Assembly (NCBI RefSeq): GCF_003047285.1
Contig: NZ_PZYX01000010.1
Location: 62,001 to 126,000, forward strand
Direction of reading: 5' to 3'
DNA: 64,000 bases
Source of the DNA: Nocardioides allogilvus
GTDB taxonomy: Bacteria > Actinomycetota > Actinomycetes > Propionibacteriales > Nocardioidaceae
The translations under genes were made by a program, and so were the position numbers. The notes under the pieces were generated by a model. That model was not told the origin of the DNA and ran no database searches. It saw only the letters and a list, made by a program, of their open reading frames with translations. Of this stretch, positions 7,659-15,299 are shown one piece after another. Position 1 is the stretch's first letter. Each line of letters starts with the position of its first letter.

Positions 7659-8690
7659 GTGAGTGCTCAGGCCCCTTCTGCTGTCATCTTGATCCGCGCC
7701 GAACGGTTCACCCCCAACCCCGCGACCGCTGCCGACAACGCCTTCCAGGCCGAGCCCCCACCGGGGCAGTCGGACCTCGACACCTCCGTCAAGGCGCTGG
7801 CCGAGATGGATGCGCTCGCCGACGCCCTGCGTGACGCGGGCGTGCGGGTGCACGTGTTCGCCGACGAGGACCACACCCGCCCCGACAGCGTCTTCCCCAA
7901 CAACTGGCTCTCCACGCACGCGGGCGGCTCGGTCGCGGTCTACCCGATGTATGCCTCCAACCGCCGTCACGAGCGCCGACACGACGTGCTGGAGATGCTC
8001 AAGTCGAGCTATCGGGTGCAGTCGATCATCGACTACTCCGGCCTCGAGCCCGACGGCATCTTCCTCGAGGGCACCGGCGCGATGGTGCTCGACCACGTCT
8101 CGCGGGTGGCCTACACCGCCCGCAGCCACCGGGCCGACTCTGCGGTGCTGGAGCGCTTCTGCACCGACTTCAACTACGAGCCGATGGCCTTTGACGCGGT
8201 CGACGCCCACGGCGTGCCGGTCTACCACACCAACGTCATCGCCTGCGTCGGCACGGACGTCGCGCTGATCGCCCTGGAGATGATCCCCGACGAGGTCCGG
8301 CGTGAACAGGTCCGCGAGCGGCTCTCCGTCAACGGCCGCACCGTCGTCGAGATCACCGAGGAGCAGGTCCGCGAGTTCGCCGGCAACGCCGTCGAGCTCT
8401 GTGGTCGTACGGCGGAGGGCCGGCGCCGCTACATCATGGCGATGTCCGCCCGGGCGCGCCGCAGCCTGCGGCCCGACCAGGTGGCGGCGATTGAGGAGTC
8501 CTGCGAGATCGTCGCGGTCGACATCCCGACGATCGAGCTGGCCGGTGGGTCCGTGCGCTGCATGATCGCCGGCGTCCACCTCGATCGCCGTCCGGGCGTC
8601 GAGCCCGAGCTGACCGAGGCCGTCGAGGCGATCAACGAGGACGCCCCGGCGACCGCCGACGGGCGCGACGTCGTCCTGGCTGACGCCTGA
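7659..8690 (+). CDS. ctlX: CtlX-type citrulline hydrolase / amidinotransferase-fold enzyme
   Basis: A 343-residue pentein-fold protein. DSVFPNNWLSTH, IFLEGTGAMVLDH, YHTNVIACVG and SVRCMIAGVHL are the characteristic blocks. The last contains the catalytic cysteine (Cys301) and YHTN the catalytic histidine. Family members are guanidino-group modifying hydrolases; CtlX is named for citrulline utilisation and is related to dimethylarginine/arginine hydrolases. The start is a GTG with no ribosome binding site but a -10 box 7 nt upstream. It ends 1 bp from the stop of the convergent GntR gene. The true substrate cannot be told from sequence. Confidence 0.82.
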   Translation: MSAQAPSAVILIRAERFTPNPATAADNAFQAEPPPGQSDLDTSVKALAEMDALADALRDAGVRVHVFADEDHTRPDSVFPNNWLSTHAGGSVAVYPMYASNRRHERRHDVLEMLKSSYRVQSIIDYSGLEPDGIFLEGTGAMVLDHVSRVAYTARSHRADSAVLERFCTDFNYEPMAFDAVDAHGVPVYHTNVIACVGTDVALIALEMIPDEVRREQVRERLSVNGRTVVEITEEQVREFAGNAVELCGRTAEGRRRYIMAMSARARRSLRPDQVAAIEESCEIVAVDIPTIELAGGSVRCMIAGVHLDRRPGVEPELTEAVEAINEDAPATADGRDVVLADA

Positions 8691-8691
8691 G

Positions 8692-9345
8692 TCAGCGGCG
8701 ACCGCTCGACCGCGACAACGTGGCGTAGGCGAAGTCGACGAGGTAGTCGTTCAGCGCGTGGGACGCGGCCTCGGCCCCGTCGACGTCGCCGGACACGATC
8801 GACACCAGCAGCGTCGAGTGCAGCGTGGCGCCGGCCTTGATCTCGGCGTCCTCCGCGACGACGTGGGTGAACCAGAACCGGCGCGAGAGACCCTGCAGGG
8901 GAGCCATGGCGTCGGCGAGGTAGTCGTTGTGGGACCCGGCTGCGATCAGCTCGTGGGTGCCGCGGACGGTCTCGGCGTACTCACGCAGCGTGAAGGTGCC
9001 GTGGTCGAGCCGGCCCGCCATGACCTCCATCGCGGCGCGCTCGTCGGCCGTGGCGCGCTCGCACGCCAGCCGCACGGCCAGCGCCTCGAGGACGCGGCGC
9101 AGCTCGAGCATCCGGAGCTGGGCCTCGACCGAGGTGGGCGGGATCAGCACGCCCTTGTTGGGGTGGATCTCCACCATGCGGTTGCGCGACAGCTGCTGGA
9201 GGGCCTCGCGCACGGGCGTGCGACCGAGGCCGGTGCGCTCCATCAGGAGTGCCTCGGACACCAGTGAGCCCGGCTCGAGCTCCTGGAAGACGATCATCCG
9301 CTCGAGGTCGTGATAGGCCTGTGCTGCCTTGCCCGGCGTGGTCAT
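8692..9345 (-). CDS. GntR family regulator, FCD (FadR) subfamily
   Basis: 217 residues. The N-terminal winged helix contains SLVSEALLMERTGLGRTPVREAL, the classic GntR recognition region. From about residue 75 an FCD-type helical ligand domain follows (ELRRVLEALAVRLACER, HELIAAGSHNDYL, HSTLLVSIVSGD), whose His/Asp residues usually bind a metal and a carboxylate ligand. The start ATG has a purine-rich GAGAGGGGG upstream. It is divergent from the NCS1 permease gene, with a strong AT-rich palindrome (9444-9469) in between, so local control of permease and flavin reductase is likely (inference). Confidence 0.9.
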   Translation of the reverse strand: MTTPGKAAQAYHDLERMIVFQELEPGSLVSEALLMERTGLGRTPVREALQQLSRNRMVEIHPNKGVLIPPTSVEAQLRMLELRRVLEALAVRLACERATADERAAMEVMAGRLDHGTFTLREYAETVRGTHELIAAGSHNDYLADAMAPLQGLSRRFWFTHVVAEDAEIKAGATLHSTLLVSIVSGDVDGAEAASHALNDYLVDFAYATLSRSSGRR

Positions 9346-9443
9346 CGAGCCCCCTCTCTTCGTGCTGATCCTAGGCGTCGCGCCGGTCCGGGGGACCGGC
9401 GGTGCCGACGGTCTCCAGAAAAGTTTTCCCGCCGAACCCTTGA

Positions 9444-9469
9444 TATGTAACCAATATATTGGTTGTATA
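9444..9469. promoter_or_regulatory. Palindromic operator candidate for the divergent GntR regulator
   Basis: AACCAATATATTGGTT (9449-9464) is a perfect 16-bp palindrome. It is extended by TAT (9444-9446) and ATA (9467-9469) after a 2-bp mismatch on each side. It is the most AT-rich stretch in this part of the window and lies between gntR and the permease. Confidence 0.65.
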
Positions 9470-9540
9470 CGGGAAGTCCACCCCCGAGACCTGGGTCACA
9501 TGTCGCGAGTCGGCATCGCCCTCCGAGCGAAAGGGATGTC

Positions 9541-10932
9541 ATGAGCAAGACATCCGTCATCGAGCAGCGTTCGATCGACTTCATCCCCGCCGAGGAGCGG
9601 CACGGCAGCGCACGCAGCCTGCTGTTCGTCTGGTTCGCGGCCAACACCTCGATCACCGCGGTGGTCACCGGCGCCCTGTTCGTCATCCTGGGCAACTCCG
9701 CGCTGTGGTCGATCCCGGCGATCGTGATCGGCAACATCGCGGGCGGCTTCTTCACGTCCCTGCACTCCGCGCAGGGCCCGCGGCTGGGCGTCCCGCAGAT
9801 GATCCAGAGCCGCGCGCAGTTCGGCTACTTCGGCGCGATCCTGCCGCTGGTGCTGGCCCTGATGATCTTCCTCGGCTTCTACGCCACTGGCCTGGTGCTC
9901 GGCGGGCAGGCGATCGCGGACCTCCTGCACGTCTCGCAGCAGGTCGGCTCGGTCGTCTTCGCACTGATGTCGACGACGCTGGCGATCTTCGGCTACCGCC
10001 ACATCCACCGCTTCTCGCACTTCGCAGCGGTGCTCAGCGGCCTGGTCTTCCTCGGGCTGTTCTTCAAGATCCTCGGCGACCCCGCGCTGGGCGACGTGCT
10101 GGACAACGGCGCCTTCGCGCTCGCTCCCTTCATCCTGGGCATCTCGCTGGCCGCGTCGTGGCAGCTGACGTTCGGTCCCTACATCGCCGACTACTCGCGC
10201 TACCTGCCCGCGGACACGCCCAAGTCGGCCACCATCGGCTGGACGTTCCTCGGCAGCGTCGTCGGTGCGTCGCTCGCGATGACGCTCGGCGCCTTCGTCG
10301 CCGCCCTCGGCGGAGACGCGTTCCTCGCCAACCAGGTGGGTTATCTCGCTGACTTCGGCGGGGTCCTCGGACCCGTGGTCCTGCTCGCCGTCATCGCCGG
10401 CAAGCTGACGGGCAACACCTTGAGCTCGTACGGCGGCTACATGTCGGTCGCCACCATCGTGACCAGCCTGACGCGCCAGTCCCGGATCGAGCCGCGCCAC
10501 CGCGCGATCTACGTCGGCGTGATCTCGGCCGTCGCCCTGGCCATCGCGCTGGCCGCGACCGACAACTTCCTCGGCTCCTTCACCGACTTCCTGCTCTTCC
10601 TCCTCTACTTCATGACCCCGTGGTCGGCGGTCAACCTCGTCGACTACTACTGGGTGCGACGCGAGAAGTACGACGTCGCCGCGCTCTTCGACGCGGACGG
10701 CATCTACGGGAAGTTCAACAAGGGTGCTTTCGTCGCCTACGCCACTGGCGTGCTGATCCAGATCCCCTTCATGCACAGCCCGCTCTACACAGGTCCGATC
10801 TCCAACTGGCTCGGTGGCGCCGAGGTCGCCTGGGTCATCGGCCTGGTCGTCTCCGGCGGCCTCTACTACCTGTTCGCCACCCGGTCGCACACGACCATGC
10901 GCGACCAGCGCCGCATCCACGCCCACCGCTGA
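9541..10932 (+). CDS. NCS1-family permease (cytosine/purine type)
   Basis: A 463-residue protein with about twelve membrane spans. LLFVWFAANTSITAVVTGAL, PRLGVPQMIQSRAQFGYFGA and AASWQLTFGPYIADYSRYLP are NCS1 family landmarks; the last is the conserved P-Y-x-x-D-Y-S-R-Y block. NCS1 carriers import nucleobases, hydantoins, allantoin or related compounds with protons or sodium. The ATG at 9541 follows AAAGGG (9530-9535). The flavin reductase gene starts 30 bp downstream, and the GntR palindrome lies upstream. The substrate is not predictable with confidence. Confidence 0.88.
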   Translation: MSKTSVIEQRSIDFIPAEERHGSARSLLFVWFAANTSITAVVTGALFVILGNSALWSIPAIVIGNIAGGFFTSLHSAQGPRLGVPQMIQSRAQFGYFGAILPLVLALMIFLGFYATGLVLGGQAIADLLHVSQQVGSVVFALMSTTLAIFGYRHIHRFSHFAAVLSGLVFLGLFFKILGDPALGDVLDNGAFALAPFILGISLAASWQLTFGPYIADYSRYLPADTPKSATIGWTFLGSVVGASLAMTLGAFVAALGGDAFLANQVGYLADFGGVLGPVVLLAVIAGKLTGNTLSSYGGYMSVATIVTSLTRQSRIEPRHRAIYVGVISAVALAIALAATDNFLGSFTDFLLFLLYFMTPWSAVNLVDYYWVRREKYDVAALFDADGIYGKFNKGAFVAYATGVLIQIPFMHSPLYTGPISNWLGGAEVAWVIGLVVSGGLYYLFATRSHTTMRDQRRIHAHR

Positions 10933-10962
10933 TCGCCCAGACCCAGGACTCGAGGACCAGCC

Positions 10963-11619
10963 ATGAAGTACGACCCCGCCTCCGAGAAGAGCCCGCTGCC
11001 CTTCTCCCCGTTCAAGAGCTGCACGGTGCCCCGCCCGATCGGTTGGCTCTCGAGCGTCAGCCCGGACGGCGTCGAGAACCTGGCGCCGTACAGCCAGTGG
11101 CAGAACCTCACCTTCGACCCGCCGATGGTGATGTTCTCCGCCAACCAGTATCCCGACGGGCGCCGCAAGGACACCGTGCTCAACGCCGAGCAGTCGGGCT
11201 GGTTCGTCTGGAACATGGCGACCTGGGACCTGCGCGAGGCCGTCAACATCAGTGCGATGGCCTTGCCTCCGGAGGAGAGCGAGTTCGACCGCGCCGGCGT
11301 GACCAAGCGCTATGCCGACCTCGCGCCGGTGCCGATGGTGGCGGAGAGCCCTGTGCACTTCGAGTGCCGCTATCTCTCCACGCACCGCATGGTCGGCGAC
11401 TCCAACGTCGGGACCATCGACATCGTCTTCGCCAAGGTCGAGCGCATCCACATCGACGAGAGCGTCATCACGCCGGAGGGCAAGCTCGACATCCCGAAGA
11501 TCCGCCCGATCGCGCGGATGGGCTACTACGACTACGCCGTGGTGAGCGACACCTTCGAGATGCGCATCCCCGGCGCATCCGAGGACGAGGCGCTCGGGTT
11601 GGCCGGCCAGGCCGGCTGA
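10963..11619 (+). CDS. Flavin reductase family protein (FMN-binding split barrel)
   Basis: 218 residues. TVPRPIGWLSSVSPDGVENL followed by APYSQW and an FDPPMVMFSANQ segment give the FMN-binding split-barrel fold of flavin-reductase-like (DIM6/RutF-type) proteins. Such enzymes supply reduced flavin to a partner oxygenase, or act directly on a small substrate. No oxygenase gene is adjacent. It is co-directional with the permease, 30 bp downstream with GAGGAC before the ATG, and is followed by a strong terminator, so permease and reductase form one operon likely controlled by the GntR protein. The pathway is unknown. Confidence 0.85.
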   Translation: MKYDPASEKSPLPFSPFKSCTVPRPIGWLSSVSPDGVENLAPYSQWQNLTFDPPMVMFSANQYPDGRRKDTVLNAEQSGWFVWNMATWDLREAVNISAMALPPEESEFDRAGVTKRYADLAPVPMVAESPVHFECRYLSTHRMVGDSNVGTIDIVFAKVERIHIDESVITPEGKLDIPKIRPIARMGYYDYAVVSDTFEMRIPGASEDEALGLAGQAG

Positions 11620-11674
11620 CGCACCACGATCCACCCGCTGTGCCCCACCTGTTCCCCCGCAGGACAGCGGGTCA

Positions 11675-11716
11675 GGCCCGGCCGTCCCTCCCCGGACGGC
11701 CGGGCCGCCTTCTTTG
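11675..11716 (+). terminator. Rho-independent terminator after permease-reductase operon
   Basis: GGCCCGGCCGTCC (11675-11687) is perfectly complementary to GGACGGCCGGGCC (11694-11706), with a 6-nt loop, followed by GCCTTCTTT. It is the most canonical terminator in the window. Confidence 0.9.
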
Positions 11717-11787
11717 GCCGATCACCCGTGCGGGGGTGGACGTCGGCGGACGGGTGGTGGAGTCTCGGGTCGGAGGGAGTTGTTGCT

Positions 11788-12843
11788 GTGCGCGCCCTGG
11801 GAGAGGCATTCACGACACGACCGGTGCTCGCTCTCGCCCTCGCGGCGAGGGCGGCGCTGGCGGCGGTGCTGGCGTGGGTGATCGTCGCGCCCTTCGACGG
11901 CGTCGCCGACCAGTACGCCTATTACGCACCGTTCGGGGCAGTGGTCGTCGTGTCGACGACGGTGATGGGCTCGCTGCGCACGTCCGCGGAGGTCTTCCTG
12001 GCCCTGACCGTCGGCGCGTCCCTCGGCCTGGTCGTCCAGGCGCTGTCGCTCCCGAGCCCACTGGCGGTGGGCCTCGTCGTCGGCATCGGCACCCTGCTGT
12101 CCCCGCTGCGCTGGCTGGGCGCCATGGGGTCCTGGGCGCCGATCTCGGCCCTGTTCGTGCTGATCCTCGGCGCAGGCCAGCCGGAGAACTTCGTGGCCGG
12201 CTACCTCGGGCTGACGTCGCTGGGGGCCATGGTCGGCACGGCCGTCAACCTGCTCATGCCGCCGCTGCACTTCGTGGCCACCGAGCGCGCGCAGGAGTCC
12301 CTGCGGGAGGCGCTGGTCACCCAGCTGGACGTGCTCGCCGAGAGGCTTGACGAGCAGTCGCCGGCGGACGACGCCACGGTGCTCGAGACGCCGGAACGGC
12401 TCCGACGCCGCGGTCTCGCCGTCGAGGACCTGGCGGCGCAGGCCCTCGGTGGACCGCGGGTCAACTGGCGGCTGCTGCGCCGGCAGGAGCGCGCGAACCG
12501 GGTCCAGGAGCGCGGCAGCGCCCTCGCGGCGCTCGCCCTGGCTGTCGGCGGGATCGTCGACACCCTCGACCGGCAGGCCGGACCCCACGAGGTGCGTGCG
12601 CCCTGGCGCTCACCGCTGGGGGAGCCAACTGCCCGGGCGCTGCGGGCGACCGCGGAGGTGCTGCGTGCCGTCGACCAGCCGGAGGGCAGGCAGCGCTACG
12701 ACGAGGCGCGCGACCTCGTCGACGCGCTGGCGAGGGCCGTGCCCGCCGTACCGGCCGCAGAGCTGGAGGACCGGTTCACGGCGGGCTCGCTGGTCCTGGG
12801 CCTGCGTCGCACCCTGGACGCCGTCGAGCCCACCGCCGGCTGA
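11788..12843 (+). CDS. FUSC/aromatic acid exporter-like membrane protein
   Basis: A 351-residue protein. The first 160 residues hold about six membrane helices, including ARAALAAVLAWVIVAPF, YAPFGAVVVVSTTVMGSLR and LVVGIGTLLSPLRWLG. After LLMPPLHFVATERA comes a cytosolic helical domain of about 190 residues. This half-membrane, half-helical layout fits FUSC/ArAE (fusaric acid resistance) proteins, which export aromatic acids or related toxins. The GTG at 11788 has GGAGGGAG (11772-11779) upstream. It is convergent with fprA, the stops 8 bp apart. Substrate unknown. Confidence 0.75.
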   Translation: MRALGEAFTTRPVLALALAARAALAAVLAWVIVAPFDGVADQYAYYAPFGAVVVVSTTVMGSLRTSAEVFLALTVGASLGLVVQALSLPSPLAVGLVVGIGTLLSPLRWLGAMGSWAPISALFVLILGAGQPENFVAGYLGLTSLGAMVGTAVNLLMPPLHFVATERAQESLREALVTQLDVLAERLDEQSPADDATVLETPERLRRRGLAVEDLAAQALGGPRVNWRLLRRQERANRVQERGSALAALALAVGGIVDTLDRQAGPHEVRAPWRSPLGEPTARALRATAEVLRAVDQPEGRQRYDEARDLVDALARAVPAVPAAELEDRFTAGSLVLGLRRTLDAVEPTAG

Positions 12844-12850
12844 GCCGGCC

Positions 12851-14182
12851 TCAGCGACCGGCGGCGAGCATCTCGTCGCGCGTGGGGACCTTGACCCGGA
12901 TCCGGCCCGCGGGCTCGCCGAGCGAGATCTCGTGCTGGTCGAGCTTGACCCAGTTCGTGTGGTCGAACACCTCGACGCCGCGCTCGGCGAAGTAGGTGTC
13001 GACAGCCTCGGGGGAGCGCTGCGGAGCGGTCTCGGTCGTGGTCGCGAGCAGGTGGGCCACCGTCTGGGCGGCGTCGCTCTTGGTGTGGCCGATGAGGCCG
13101 ACCGGGCCACGCTTGATCCAGCCGGTCACGAAGGTGCCGGGGATCGGGTTGCCGTCGAGGTCGAGGACCTTGCCCTCGTCGTTGGGGATCACGGCGTTGC
13201 GCTGGTCCCACGGGAGGCCGGGCAGTGCCTCGCTGCGGTAGCCGATGGCGCGGTAGACCTGCTGCACCTCCCAGTCGGTGAACTCGCCGGTGCCCTCGAC
13301 GTTGCCGTCCTCGAGGGGCGAGTGCGTGCGCTCGGTGCGGAAGGCGGTGACCTTGCCGTCCACGCCGAGGATCTCGGTCGGCGCCTCGCAGAAGTGCAGG
13401 TGGATGCGGTGGGGCTTGCCGACCTCGTCGCGTCCGACCCAGTTGGCGAGTGTGTCGAGCACCATCTTCTGGGCCTTGTGCTTGCCGATGTGCTCCATGG
13501 CGTGGGCGTCGACGTCGAAGCCCTCGGGGTGGACGATCACCTCGACGTTGGGCGAGTGGTTGAGCTCGCGGAGCTCGAGCGGCGAGAACTTCGCGTAGGC
13601 GGGGCCACGCCGGGCGAAGACGTGCACGTCGGTGATCTTCTTGGCAGCGAGACCCTGGTAGACCTGCGCCGGGATGTCGGTCACCAGCATCTCGTCCGCG
13701 GTCTTGGCCAGCACCCGGGCCACGTCGAGGGCCACGTTGCCGACACCGACGACGGCGACCGAAGTGGCGTCCTCGAAGTCCCACGTCGGGGCGTCGTCGG
13801 GGTGGGCGTCATACCAGGAGACGAAGTCGGCGGCACCGAGCGACAGCTCCTCGCCGGCGATGCCGAGGTCGCGGTCGGCCTTCGCGCCGGTCGAGAAGAT
13901 GACGGCGTCGTAGTACGCGTGGAGATCCTCGAGCTTGACGTCCGAGCCGAAGTCGATGTTGCCGAGGAAACGGATCTCGTCCTTGGCCAGGACCCGGTCC
14001 AGCGCCTTGATGATCTCCTTGATTCGCGGGTGGTCGGGAGCGACGCCGTAGCGGACCAGGCCGAAGGGCGCGGGCAGCCGCTCGAGGATGTCGACCGAGA
14101 CGTCGACGTCGGACTTGGTGAGGATGTCCGCGGCGTAGATGCCGGCCGGGCCGCCGCCGACGATGGCTACACGAAGAGTCAT
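12851..14182 (-). CDS. fprA: NADPH-ferredoxin reductase, FprA type
   Basis: 443 residues, similar in length to mycobacterial FprA. The FAD-binding VAIVGGGPAGIYAADIL is at residues 5-21, PFGLVRYGVAPDHPRIKEI is the adrenodoxin-reductase family signature, and VVGVGNVALDVARVLAKT near 150 is the NADP site. TGWIKRGPVGLIGHTKSDA near 365 is the conserved C-terminal FAD contact. The enzyme moves electrons from NADPH to ferredoxins for P450s and other oxygenases in the cytosol. It is divergent from a LysR gene across a 93-bp gap with inverted repeats. No ferredoxin gene is adjacent. Confidence 0.93.
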   Translation of the reverse strand: MTLRVAIVGGGPAGIYAADILTKSDVDVSVDILERLPAPFGLVRYGVAPDHPRIKEIIKALDRVLAKDEIRFLGNIDFGSDVKLEDLHAYYDAVIFSTGAKADRDLGIAGEELSLGAADFVSWYDAHPDDAPTWDFEDATSVAVVGVGNVALDVARVLAKTADEMLVTDIPAQVYQGLAAKKITDVHVFARRGPAYAKFSPLELRELNHSPNVEVIVHPEGFDVDAHAMEHIGKHKAQKMVLDTLANWVGRDEVGKPHRIHLHFCEAPTEILGVDGKVTAFRTERTHSPLEDGNVEGTGEFTDWEVQQVYRAIGYRSEALPGLPWDQRNAVIPNDEGKVLDLDGNPIPGTFVTGWIKRGPVGLIGHTKSDAAQTVAHLLATTTETAPQRSPEAVDTYFAERGVEVFDHTNWVKLDQHEISLGEPAGRIRVKVPTRDEMLAAGR

Positions 14183-14224
14183 GGTGGGAATTCTCGCTGA
14201 TGCCCGAGCGGTCACAGAACGAAG

Positions 14225-14257
14225 TTGTGGTTGTGAGACCACAAGAGTGACTTGTGG
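14225..14257. promoter_or_regulatory. Inverted repeats between fprA and lysR (LysR operator candidate)
   Basis: CCACAAG (14239-14245) and CTTGTGG (14251-14257) are perfect inverted repeats with a 5-bp spacer. A further TTGTGG (14225-14230) and TTGTG-agac-CACAA (14231-14244) repeat the same half-site. Clustered half-sites between divergent genes are typical for LysR-type regulators. The repeats overlap the -35 position of the lysR promoter. Confidence 0.6.
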
Positions 14258-14262
14258 CACGG

Positions 14263-14268
14263 TACTCT
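14263..14268 (+). promoter_or_regulatory. -10 box for leaderless lysR
   Basis: TACTCT ends 7 nt before the GTG at 14276, with no ribosome binding site between, which indicates leaderless initiation. Confidence 0.5.
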
Positions 14269-14275
14269 CGCGATC

Positions 14276-15205
14276 GTGCTGGGACCCCATGTGCCGGAGC
14301 TGCGTGCTCTGGAGCTGCTCGTGGAGGTCGCACGCTCCGGCAGCCTGAGCTCGGCCGCCGAGCTCCTGGGCATCACCCAGCAGGCCGCGTCGTCGCGGAT
14401 CCGCACCATGGAGTCCCTCGTGGGCGCGTCCCTGCTGGTCCGGACCCGCCGTGGCTCGGCCCTCACTCCGACCGGCGACCTCGTGGTCCAGTGGGCCGGC
14501 CGGGTGCTGGAGGAGGCGGCCCAGCTCGACGCCGGGATCGCGGCGCTCCGCTCGGACCGGCGCGGCCACCTGCGCATCGCGGCCAGCCTGACGATCGCCG
14601 AGCACCTCCTGCCGGGCTGGCTGGTCGCCGTACGCGCCGATCAGGTGCGCGCGGGTCACGAGCCCACCGACTTCACGATGACCGCGACCAACAGCGAGCG
14701 GGTCGTCGCGCTCGTGACGGCCGGCGAGGTCGACCTCGGGTTCGTCGAGGGCCCGGACGCCCCGTCCGGGCTGCACCACCGGCTGGTGGGGCGCGACGAG
14801 CTGGTGGTCGTCGTCGCGAAGGACCACGAGTGGGCCCGGCGAGCACGGCGCCGGGTCGCGGCCAGCACGCTGGCGGCGACGCCGCTGGTCGTGCGCGAGG
14901 CCGGCTCCGGCACCCGCACCGTGCTCGAGCGGGCGCTCGCAGGGCTCCCGGTCGCAGCACCGGTCCTCGAGCTGTCGAGCACGGCGGCCGTCCGCGCCGC
15001 CGTGGCCGCCGGCGCCGGACCGGCGGTGCTCGGGGCGCACGCGGTGCGCGACGACCTGGCGACCGGTCGGCTCGTCGCGATCACTGTGGCCGGTCTCGAC
15101 CTGACCCGGAGGCTGAACGCCGTGTGGCGCGACAGCGCCCAGCCCCCGGCCGGCCCGGCACGCGAGCTCGTCGCGAGGGCCGTGCGGTCCCACCAGGGCC
15201 GCTGA
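14276..15205 (+). CDS. LysR family transcriptional regulator
   Basis: 309 residues. The N-terminal winged helix is ELRALELLVEVARSGSLSSA followed by AELLGITQQAASSRIRTME, with LLVRTRRGSALTPTGDLVV closing the domain. From about residue 90 to 290 there is a periplasmic-binding-protein-like effector domain (GHLRIAASLTIAEHLLPGWL, LVTAGEVDLGFVEGP). The HTH has Q-Q-A-A-S-S, as in regulators of the ModE/CysB-like branch. It is divergent from fprA, so control of fprA plus autoregulation is the simplest model. The GTG start is supported by the -10 box 7 nt upstream. Effector unknown. Confidence 0.92.
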   Translation: MLGPHVPELRALELLVEVARSGSLSSAAELLGITQQAASSRIRTMESLVGASLLVRTRRGSALTPTGDLVVQWAGRVLEEAAQLDAGIAALRSDRRGHLRIAASLTIAEHLLPGWLVAVRADQVRAGHEPTDFTMTATNSERVVALVTAGEVDLGFVEGPDAPSGLHHRLVGRDELVVVVAKDHEWARRARRRVAASTLAATPLVVREAGSGTRTVLERALAGLPVAAPVLELSSTAAVRAAVAAGAGPAVLGAHAVRDDLATGRLVAITVAGLDLTRRLNAVWRDSAQPPAGPARELVARAVRSHQGR

Positions 15206-15299
15206 CCCGGCCCGTGCGGCAGGGCCGTCGGTGGCTTCTGGGATGCTGACGCCCGATCAGGGCACGAGCTGGAGCAGCGACACCGGGAGGACGGTCGAG

